Assembly (NCBI GenBank): GCA_902473545.1
Contig: CABRSG010000152.1
Coordinates: 1 to 5,861, forward strand
Reading direction: 5' to 3'
Length of the DNA: 5,861 nucleotides
Source of the DNA: an uncultured Lachnospiraceae bacterium
GTDB taxonomy: Bacteria > Bacillota > Clostridia > Lachnospirales > Lachnospiraceae
The notes under the pieces were generated by a model. It was not told the DNA's origin. It saw only the letters and a program-made list of their open reading frames with translations, and ran no database searches. Below are positions 1-4,800 of the stretch, piece after piece (positions within the stretch are counted from its first letter, which is position 1; every line of letters starts with the position of its first letter). Position numbers and translations under genes: made by a program.

Positions 1-1070
1 GCCAGGCAGATCAGAAACGGCACCAAGCCCCGTCCGGTATCGTATTTTTTCAGACGGAGCTCTCCGCCCGCCGCCTTCCCGCTCAAAATCCACAGGCACC
101 AGACACCTCCCATAAACAGGGACGCTCCGGCAAACGAAGCGTACAGAATCAGACCATAGTTGTTTTCCTGTACAGCCAGACGGATATCTCCCAATCCATA
201 GGAATACTCCCAAAATGATTTTGTCATGATCACGACCATATAAGCCATCAAAAGGCAGGACACGAGCTGCATAATGCGGGATGCGAGAACAATCATGGCC
301 GCAGCGCCTTTCTTTGCCGCAGCTATAGAGGTCTGAACCGTGTCCCGGACAGGGTGGGAAGAACGCTCGGTCTCCATATATGTGATAGTTTCCTGTGAAT
401 CGGAAATTCTGCCGCCGGTATTCTCCGCATAACGCTTTGAATCGTCCGCACCGGTAAAAGCAGTCTGACCGCCCCGGGTCTGTCTCTGGTTCTGGTTCTG
501 TTTCCATCCCTGCTCCGGCCTCTGTCCATGTTCCTGCTCAAGTTTCTTCTCAAACTCCTTCTCAAGCTGCTCCAGGCGCGTACGGATATTATCATCGCGA
601 TTCCGGTGGAATCTGGATTCGTTGGTTTTTGACTTTAATGGTTTTTGCTTTAACGGTTTCTCTTTTGATGGTTTTTCTTTTGTAGCCTCTTCTTTTGACG
701 GTCTGGCTTTTTGTTTCTTGACTGGTTTTTCTTTCGAGGTGTTCTCTCTGGTATTTGTATAATTCTGAGGTTTTTGCGCCTCAGAATTATAAAGGGGGTG
801 TTCTTTTTGCGGTGCTGGTTCTTGCTCTGATTTTAATTCTAGTTCTGGTTCTTGCTCTGGTTTTATTTCTGGTTCTAATTGGAATTTTATTTCTGATTCT
901 GGAAGGTTCTCCTCCGTAACTGGATTTATATACTCTTCTTTGAGAAAATCTTCTGGTGTCAGAAATTCAAAATCATCGTCCATATATTTTTCAGCCTGCG
1001 GATTCAGCGCAGCACCACAATGGCTGCAGAAATTCCCCTCCGCTCTGTTTCCACATTTCGGACAAATCAT
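1..1070 (-). CDS. Zinc-ribbon, disordered-linker, multi-pass membrane protein (C-terminus beyond window)
   Basis: The frame is open from the ATG at 1068-1070 to the window edge, giving 356 visible residues with no stop, so the gene is partial. The start is supported by AAAGGAGG six bases upstream. Residues 3-18 form a zinc ribbon, CPKC followed by CSHC (Cys3, Cys6, Cys15, Cys18). Residues 30-95 are acidic and Pro/Glu-rich. Residues 110-150 are Lys/Pro-rich with pentad repeats of the KEKPx type. Residues 163-182 are a charged, probably coiled-coil stretch (RLEQLEKEFEKKLEQE), followed by a Gln/Asn-rich segment. Hydrophobic segments lie near 258-281 and 305-329, and a third starts at about 348. 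Proteins of this layout (N-terminal zinc ribbon, low-complexity linker, C-terminal membrane helices) are common and mostly uncharacterised in Clostridia. I do not recognise a specific family and assign no function. The zinc ribbon would face the cytoplasm if the first helix runs inside to outside. Confidence 0.9.
   Translation of the reverse strand, partial: MICPKCGNRAEGNFCSHCGAALNPQAEKYMDDDFEFLTPEDFLKEEYINPVTEENLPESEIKFQLEPEIKPEQEPELELKSEQEPAPQKEHPLYNSEAQKPQNYTNTRENTSKEKPVKKQKARPSKEEATKEKPSKEKPLKQKPLKSKTNESRFHRNRDDNIRTRLEQLEKEFEKKLEQEHGQRPEQGWKQNQNQRQTRGGQTAFTGADDSKRYAENTGGRISDSQETITYMETERSSHPVRDTVQTSIAAAKKGAAAMIVLASRIMQLVSCLLMAYMVVIMTKSFWEYSYGLGDIRLAVQENNYGLILYASFAGASLFMGGVWCLWILSGKAAGGELRLKKYDTGRGLVPFLICL
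624..683 (-). repeat. Four tandem 15-bp units encoding KEKPx pentads
   Basis: On the minus strand this stretch encodes TKEKP, SKEKP, LKQKP and LKSKT in succession, four units of 15 bases. The DNA of the units is also similar, so this is a true short tandem repeat within the linker of the zinc-ribbon protein. Copy number could vary between strains without breaking the frame. Confidence 0.7.
758..791. repeat. Perfect 13-bp inverted repeat with 8-base loop inside a coding region
   Basis: Bases 758-770 (TATAATTCTGAGG) are perfectly complementary to 779-791, with an 8-base loop TTTTTGCG at 771-778. The element lies in the disordered linker of the zinc-ribbon gene, where it encodes roughly YNSEAQKPQNY. 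No T-run follows on either strand, so it is not a canonical terminator. It may be a small palindromic element inserted in the gene, or an mRNA structure. Confidence 0.8.
816..899 (-). repeat. 30-bp near-identical direct repeat in acidic linker (two copies plus a partial third)
   Basis: Bases 816-845 and 846-875 are two adjacent 30-base units that differ at only a few positions. A decayed partial third unit runs to about 899. They encode the Glu/Pro-rich segments KPEQEPELEL and KSEQEPAPQK of the zinc-ribbon protein. In-frame duplication in a disordered linker is the simplest reading. Confidence 0.65.
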
Positions 1071-1113
1071 CAGTTTCCTCCTTTGTAATTTGCCTTATGC
1101 TTTATATAGAGGT

Positions 1114-1122
1114 ATCATAGCA
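1114..1122 (-). promoter_or_regulatory. Extended -10 promoter for the zinc-ribbon gene
   Basis: Read on the minus strand this is TGC followed by TATGAT, an extended -10 element. It lies 43 bases upstream of the ATG at 1070, which would give a leader of roughly 37 bases. No good -35 hexamer is present at 16-18 bases, as is common for extended -10 promoters. It lies downstream of the terminator at 1214-1241, so the gene probably has its own transcript. Confidence 0.5.
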
Positions 1123-1213
1123 TAGATGCGGGGTGGTTTTTCTTACTTTGCTGGGGCGAAATTCTTAAGGTTTTTGGAAGATAGGGGTGGGGAGAAACGA
1201 GAGGGAAAGGGAA

Positions 1214-1241
1214 AAGGGGCTCGCGAGAACGCAAACCCCTT
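1214..1241 (-). terminator. Intrinsic terminator after the secreted-protein gene
   Basis: In minus-strand RNA, AAGGGGUUUGCG pairs with CGCGAGCCCCUU around a UUCU loop, giving 12 bp including two G-U wobbles. It is followed by UUCCCUUU. The wobble pairs become mismatches on the plus strand, so the hairpin is best suited to transcripts of the minus-strand genes ending at 1264. The T-run is interrupted, so efficiency is uncertain. Confidence 0.7.
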
Positions 1242-1263
1242 AAGCTTATTACTCTTGTAATTT

Positions 1264-1770
1264 TTACTTTGTAATTAAAACACCATTTGTCCATGACGAA
1301 AAAGTCTGGCTTTCACTACCTTTGGTCACCATATGAGTGCCTCTTATTCTATAATAACGATTCGTTGTTGCGCCAGATATAGTAAAGGAGTTTGTCAACG
1401 AGGACGTATTCGTATCTTCAAATAAATATCCATTAATATTAATCCAGTTATTATCCGATTCATCCCATATATCCAAATATGCTTTATGTCTAATTTCGTC
1501 CACATTGACATGCGCCAACGTCTCTATCAATACGCCAATCTTTCCTCCACCCTCATTAGAGATCTGTGTAATCGCTGTAGAGATCAAAGAGCCTCTCGGC
1601 TGCACATTCTCTATACTATTAGAAAATGGTACACTTTCTGACAAAAGCTCGCTTTCTTCTCCATAATAAAAGGTTACTTCCCATTCTTCTTCCTGCGCAT
1701 AAGATGTAAAGGCAAATCCTAATACCAACAAAAATGCAATCGCAACCATTTTTATTTTACATAATTTCAT
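1264..1770 (-). CDS. Small secreted beta-rich protein (DUF6147-like, tentative)
   Basis: This is a 168-residue protein starting at an ATG with a strong GGGGAGG binding site 9 bases upstream. Residues 1-25 are a clear Sec signal peptide: Lys-containing start, hydrophobic core at about 8-22, and likely cleavage after Ser-Tyr-Ala25. The mature part is rich in short hydrophobic strands, aromatic residues, Ser and Thr. It contains a PRGSLIS motif (58-64), GGGKIGVLIET (74-84) and a C-terminal YYRIRGTHMVTKGS stretch (139-152), which resembles small secreted clostridial proteins classed as DUF6147. I recall that family from memory, so the assignment is tentative. There is no lipobox, no LPXTG sorting signal and no further membrane helix, so the protein is probably released or loosely bound. 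The gene lies 22 bases behind the DUF4367-type gene and ends before a terminator, so it is probably the last gene of that operon. It is AT-rich (about 30% GC in a sampled block), unlike murG or the rhomboid gene. Confidence 0.85.
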   Translation of the reverse strand: MKLCKIKMVAIAFLLVLGFAFTSYAQEEEWEVTFYYGEESELLSESVPFSNSIENVQPRGSLISTAITQISNEGGGKIGVLIETLAHVNVDEIRHKAYLDIWDESDNNWININGYLFEDTNTSSLTNSFTISGATTNRYYRIRGTHMVTKGSESQTFSSWTNGVLITK

Positions 1771-1792
1771 ACAAGTTTACCTCCCCAAATTT

Positions 1793-2605
1793 TTAGTAAA
1801 AACTTAAATCACTAATTATTTTTTTAAATTCTTTTAATTCCATAACACCTGTGAAATAATAAAATGCTTCATTTACATGCATCTCCGCACTATATTCACA
1901 GATATCATCTTCAAGTTGATATTCTTCAATATCAATACTTAGTTTAAGCCAATCATTATATACAGTTTCTACAACTTTTCTATCCGATATAATGCTTGCA
2001 GATCCTTCGGATGCTAATAAATTTTGTATAAAATAAATTTTTTGTTCGTTATAATCAAATCTCAATTTAGCATGCCCATCATTATACTCCAACTGTTCGA
2101 ATTTTAATTTCTCTGGGATATATCCTAGCTTCATTGCATGGATACCCACTTCCTGCTGGATTGTCTGATAGGCTTTATCCAATGCTATAGTCGTTTTCAG
2201 ATTTTCCTCATTATCTAATGCCACATTATTCCTAACATCCACCCTATCGCTCCACCAATACTCAAACCGCTTCTTCCCCACCGCCGTAACTCCCATACCA
2301 AGCAGCAACACCAGCGAGACAATCGCAGCGACAAGAAATCTCAATGGCTTTTTGAACCGGTGAATCTTTCGTTTGTGGCTTTCTTTCATCCTCCCTTCTC
2401 TCTTCAGCTTTCGGCGCTCTGCCTCAATACGCCCATGAAGCTGTCTGTCCCAATCCTCGGGCGGTGGCGGAATCTCCGAGTCATCGATGGTTTCATCTGC
2501 CAGGCGCAACTGTTCCAGGATCTGCTCATCACTGAGACCGAACGAACTTTGCACAAGCTCGTCCAACGTATTATCCTCATTGTCATTTCTTCTGTCTGTA
2601 CTCAA
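1793..2605 (-). CDS. Single-pass DUF4367-type membrane protein, putative anti-sigma factor
   Basis: The protein has 270 residues. Residues 1-87 are charged and predicted cytoplasmic, with an acidic helical region, a Pro-rich PPPPEDWD motif (47-53) and a basic stretch before the membrane. Residues 88-109 are one transmembrane segment, giving an N-in, C-out topology. The outer part includes a MKLGYIPEKL motif (158-167) and ends in YYFTGVMELKEFKKIISDLSFY-like sequence (249-270), which matches my memory of clostridial DUF4367 proteins. Those usually sit directly behind an ECF-like sigma gene and are thought to act as anti-sigma factors. Here the nearest sigma gene is on the far side of murG. The start is TTG at 2603-2605: AAGAGGTG lies just upstream, an in-frame stop is at 2651-2653, and there is no in-frame ATG before residue 73. 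Base composition drops sharply at about 2230, just after the membrane segment. The anti-sigma role is inference. Confidence 0.85.
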   Translation of the reverse strand: MSTDRRNDNEDNTLDELVQSSFGLSDEQILEQLRLADETIDDSEIPPPPEDWDRQLHGRIEAERRKLKREGRMKESHKRKIHRFKKPLRFLVAAIVSLVLLLGMGVTAVGKKRFEYWWSDRVDVRNNVALDNEENLKTTIALDKAYQTIQQEVGIHAMKLGYIPEKLKFEQLEYNDGHAKLRFDYNEQKIYFIQNLLASEGSASIISDRKVVETVYNDWLKLSIDIEEYQLEDDICEYSAEMHVNEAFYYFTGVMELKEFKKIISDLSFY

Positions 2606-2610
2606 CCTGG

Positions 2611-2618
2611 CACCTCTT
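2611..2618 (-). promoter_or_regulatory. Ribosome binding site that fixes a TTG start
   Basis: On the minus strand this reads AAGAGGTG, with 7 bases between its GAGG core and the TTG at 2605. It decides the start of the DUF4367-type gene, because no in-frame ATG is available upstream of the membrane segment other than one at residue 73. Confidence 0.65.
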
Positions 2619-2657
2619 GACTCGCATCTTTCTTCTAATATCCCCAGGGTTTAAGGG

Positions 2658-2688
2658 TTGACTTTTTACATTTTGCGTTTACTATTAT
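2658..2688 (+). promoter_or_regulatory. SigA-type promoter of murG
   Basis: TTGACT at 2658-2663 matches the -35 consensus at five of six positions. The best -10 is TATTAT at 2683-2688 (five of six) at a long 19-base spacing. TACTAT at 2680-2685 gives 16 bases. Either would give a leader of roughly 35 bases to the murG ATG. Confidence 0.55.
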
Positions 2689-2692
2689 AGTA
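2680..2692. repeat. Symmetric -10 region shared by divergent promoters
   Basis: TACTATTATAGTA is a perfect inverted repeat around its central base, so a -10-like hexamer can be read on both strands. Offset from it, TTGCG (2673-2677) and CGCAA (2700-2704) form a further short inverted repeat that could be an operator half-site pair. Confidence 0.55.
2684..2689 (-). promoter_or_regulatory. -10 box (TATAAT) for the DUF4367-type operon
   Basis: A perfect TATAAT is present on the minus strand, about 80 bases upstream of the TTG start. No recognisable TTGACA-like hexamer lies 16-18 bases upstream of it, so it may be weak, activator-dependent, or driven by another sigma factor. It overlaps the plus-strand -10 box of murG by five bases. 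Confidence 0.45.
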
Positions 2693-2728
2693 GATTATGC
2701 GCAACGGCATATATATTGGAGGCTCACT

Positions 2729-3796
2729 ATGAAAAAAATAATTCTGACAGGCGGCGGAACCGCCGGCCACGTTACCCCAAATCTTGCACTTCTCCCTTCT
2801 TTAAAAGAAGCGGATTACGAAATCCACTATATTGGTTCTTACAATGGTATCGAGCGCAAGCTCATCGAAAATGCAGGCATTCCTTATGACGGAATTTCCT
2901 CCGGCAAGCTGCGCCGTTATTTTGATCTGAAAAACTTCTCTGATCCGGTCCGCGTGCTGAAAGGCTATGCGGAGGCTCGCAAGCTCATCAAAAAATACAA
3001 ACCGGACGTAGTTTTCTCCAAAGGCGGTTTCGTCTCCGTGCCCGTGGTTCTTGCCGCAAAACATTACAAAGTTCCGGTCATCATCCACGAATCCGACATG
3101 ACGCCGGGTCTGGCAAATAAAATCTGCATTCCCTCCGCAAAGAAGGTTTGCTGCAACTTCCCGGAAACCCTGGAATACCTTCCGAAGGACAAGGCCGTAC
3201 TCACCGGCTCCCCCATCCGTCAGGAGCTTCTGCAGGGAGACCGCTTATCGGGCCTTAAATACGCGCACCTCTCTGCCGAAAAACCGGTTCTTCTCGTTAT
3301 CGGCGGAAGCCTGGGCTCCGTCATTGTAAATCACGCCGTGCGCGGAATACTCACACAGCTTTTAGAGCAGTTTCAGATCATACATATCTGCGGGAAAGGC
3401 AATGTGGATGAAAGCCTCATCGGCATCCCCGGATATGTTCAGTATGAATATGTTGACAGTCCTTTAAGACATCTGTTCGCTGCAGCTGATTTGGTTATCT
3501 CCAGAGCCGGAGCAAATTCCATCTGTGAGATTCTGGCTCTCAGGAAGCCGAATGTACTCATTCCGCTCTCTGCCGCCGCCAGCAGAGGAGACCAGATTCT
3601 CAATGCAAATTCGTTTGCAAAACAGGGCTTCAGCACCGTCCTGGAAGAGGAAGTCCTCACACCGGATACTCTGTACCAGGCAATCAGCGAGACCTACAAA
3701 AACCGCCAGACCTACGTTGACGCCATGTCGCAGAGTACACTTAACAATGCGATCGGGACGATCATGTCTCTCATCAATAAGTGCGCAGAGGATTAA
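2729..3796 (+). CDS. murG: MurG, UDP-GlcNAc:lipid I N-acetylglucosaminyltransferase (HESD subtype)
   Basis: MurG transfers GlcNAc from UDP-GlcNAc to lipid I, making lipid II on the inner face of the cytoplasmic membrane. The 355 residues match the usual length of this GT-B enzyme. The N-terminal glycine-rich loop GGGTAGH is at 8-14, with His14. The second glycine-rich segment SKGGFVSVP is at 97-105, HESDMTPGLANK at 120-131, GGSLGS at 192-197, SRAGAN at 258-263 followed by Glu267, and SRGDQ at 285-289 followed by NAN. The HESD and SRGDQ variants resemble the Staphylococcus aureus type rather than the HEQN type of many dcw-cluster MurGs. TTGGAGG lies six bases before the ATG. The gene stands alone, without mur, fts or mra neighbours, so it may be a second murG or a relocated sole copy. 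Its stop codon overlaps that of the convergent sigma gene. Confidence 0.95.
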   Translation: MKKIILTGGGTAGHVTPNLALLPSLKEADYEIHYIGSYNGIERKLIENAGIPYDGISSGKLRRYFDLKNFSDPVRVLKGYAEARKLIKKYKPDVVFSKGGFVSVPVVLAAKHYKVPVIIHESDMTPGLANKICIPSAKKVCCNFPETLEYLPKDKAVLTGSPIRQELLQGDRLSGLKYAHLSAEKPVLLVIGGSLGSVIVNHAVRGILTQLLEQFQIIHICGKGNVDESLIGIPGYVQYEYVDSPLRHLFAAADLVISRAGANSICEILALRKPNVLIPLSAAASRGDQILNANSFAKQGFSTVLEEEVLTPDTLYQAISETYKNRQTYVDAMSQSTLNNAIGTIMSLINKCAED

Positions 3797-3800
3797 TCCT
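3789..3800. repeat. 12-bp palindrome containing both convergent stop codons
   Basis: AGGATTAATCCT is a perfect palindrome. The murG stop TAA is at 3794-3796 and the sigma-gene stop TAA is at 3793-3795 on the other strand. Both proteins therefore end in Asp followed by TAA. No intergenic space remains for a dedicated terminator. Confidence 0.85.
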
Positions 3801-4371
3801 TAAACCAGTCACTCAGCGCTTCGCGCAGATATTTTCTTGCTCTTGATATCCGGGCACGGCATGCCGTCTCCGAGATATCAAGAAGCTTTGCAACTTCTCT
3901 TTCCGGCCTTCCCTCAATGATGTGGAGGATTATGACATCCCGCCAGATCTTTCTCATCCCAAGAATGCATTTTCTCACTGCCCGGTAGTACTCATCCTGC
4001 ATCACAGATTGAAGTGCGCTGTCCGGAAGAAAATGTCCCTTCAAAAATTCGATCTCATCTTCCTCCGTGTTAAGTCCCACCGTCTGATAATGTGCATTCC
4101 GTCTGTAAATATCCCTGCTTTTGTTTATCAAAATGCGGCCAAGCAAAGCCAGCTTCTCATTCTCGGGCAGAGTCAGATCATAGGCAAGATAATATGACAC
4201 AATCGTATCCTGTATCAGATCTTCCACATCATCCAGCTCCACGCCGTTATTGATGGCCAGCTTCTTTAACAGCTTTCCGTAATCTTTATAAATTGCGTTT
4301 ATCAACAGGTCTTCTTCCTGCTGTCTCTTTTGCTCCTCAGCGAACCTGTCTGCCGATGCAGACGGCTTCAT
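3793..4371 (-). CDS. ECF-like RNA polymerase sigma factor
   Basis: This 192-residue protein has two sigma regions and no sigma-3 domain, which fits the ECF (group 4) size. Residues about 25-92 form region 2, including DDVEDLIQDTIVSYYLAYD (47-65) and RILINKSRDIYRR (79-91) for core binding and -10 recognition. Residues about 127-188 form region 4, with the helix-turn-helix at REVAKLLDISETACRARISRARKYL (158-182) for -35 contact. A charged N-terminal extension (1-24) precedes region 2. The ATG follows the HIT stop codon by one base and GAGAGG lies 9 bases upstream, so translation is probably coupled to the HIT gene. No anti-sigma gene follows directly. The DUF4367-type candidate lies beyond murG, which runs in the opposite direction. 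Regulon and signal cannot be read from the sequence. Confidence 0.9.
   Translation of the reverse strand: MKPSASADRFAEEQKRQQEEDLLINAIYKDYGKLLKKLAINNGVELDDVEDLIQDTIVSYYLAYDLTLPENEKLALLGRILINKSRDIYRRNAHYQTVGLNTEEDEIEFLKGHFLPDSALQSVMQDEYYRAVRKCILGMRKIWRDVIILHIIEGRPEREVAKLLDISETACRARISRARKYLREALSDWFKD
3841..3883. repeat. Long imperfect hairpin within the sigma region 4 codons
   Basis: TCTTGATATC (3841-3850) is perfectly complementary to GATATCAAGA (3874-3883). Inside it, CGG (3851-3853) pairs with CCG (3870-3872), and ACGGCATGCCGT (3856-3867) is itself a perfect palindrome, with one bulged base at 3873. The total is about 17-18 paired bases. It lies 48 bases inside the end of the sigma gene and could slow convergent transcription or protect a 3' end, but no T-run follows on either strand. 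Confidence 0.7.
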
Positions 4372-4372
4372 G

Positions 4373-4783
4373 CTACAACGCCTCTCTGATCAGCCGGCTG
4401 ATTTCGGCCCGTTCCTCCTCTGTACTGCTTCCGGGATTCCACGACACGATCTGCGGTCCATCTTCATATCTCGGAATCACATGCACATGAAAATGGAACA
4501 CCGTCTGACCAGCCGCAGTCCCGTTGTTCTGAACCAGATTGAAACCGGCACATCCCAGCGACTTCTTCATCGCCGTGCCTATCTTTGCGGCCAGCGGAAG
4601 CACCTTCGCCGCCGTCTCTTCGCTGATCTCCGTCACATCTGCAAAATGTTTCTTGGGAAGGATCAGCGCATGCCCTCTCGTCGCCGGTCCCATGTCCAGA
4701 ATCACACGGAAATCATCGTCCTCGTAGATCGTCGCAGACGGTATCTCTCCTGCCGCAATCTTACAAAAAATACAATCACTCAT
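4373..4783 (-). CDS. HIT-family (Hint-type) nucleotide phosphoramidase/hydrolase
   Basis: From the chosen start the protein has 136 residues, typical for bacterial HIT proteins, which hydrolyse AMP-linked substrates such as adenosine phosphoramidates. CIFCKI (Cys4, Cys7) with His46 suggests the zinc site seen in many members. The catalytic HIT motif HFHVHVIP lies at 97-104, with His99 and His101 and the preceding NNG (86-88). The fold is cytoplasmic and usually dimeric. I chose the ATG at 4781-4783 rather than the one at 4790-4792. GGGGAG (4793-4798) abuts the earlier ATG with no spacer but stands 9 bases from the later one, and MSDCIFCKI is a usual HIT start. The gene begins 17 bases after the rhomboid stop and ends one base before the sigma ATG, so it is mid-operon. 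The cellular substrate and any link to the sigma factor are unknown. Confidence 0.93.
   Translation of the reverse strand: MSDCIFCKIAAGEIPSATIYEDDDFRVILDMGPATRGHALILPKKHFADVTEISEETAAKVLPLAAKIGTAMKKSLGCAGFNLVQNNGTAAGQTVFHFHVHVIPRYEDGPQIVSWNPGSSTEEERAEISRLIREAL
4389..4402. repeat. 14-bp palindrome just 5' of the sigma-gene ribosome binding site
   Basis: ATCAGCCGGCTGAT is a perfect palindrome in the last codons of the HIT gene. In minus-strand RNA it can fold as ATCAG, loop CCGG, CTGAT, ending three bases before the GAGAGG that serves the sigma start. Its effect on coupling is unknown. Confidence 0.55.
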
Positions 4784-4792
4784 TCCATTCAT

Positions 4793-4798
4793 CTCCCC
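4793..4798 (-). promoter_or_regulatory. Ribosome binding site that decides the HIT start
   Basis: GGGGAG on the minus strand leaves 9 bases to the ATG at 4783 and none to the ATG at 4792. The shorter protein is therefore the likely product. Confidence 0.6.
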
Positions 4799-4800
4799 TT

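Noticed and set aside
323..595. Minus-strand frame with an Arg-rich translation
   Set aside because: It is a frame-shifted shadow of the zinc-ribbon gene, whose own frame is open across the whole stretch.
758..791. Intrinsic terminator at the inverted repeat
   Set aside because: Neither strand has a T-run after the stem, and the coding frame continues through it.
2582..2626. Possible 14-codon leader peptide starting at the ATG at 2625-2627 on the minus strand, overlapping the TTG start
   Set aside because: It lacks a good ribosome binding site and has no regulatory amino-acid run, so it is probably chance.
4790..4792. Upstream ATG as the HIT start
   Set aside because: The GGGGAG site directly touches this ATG with no spacer, whereas the ATG at 4783 has proper spacing and the usual family N-terminus.
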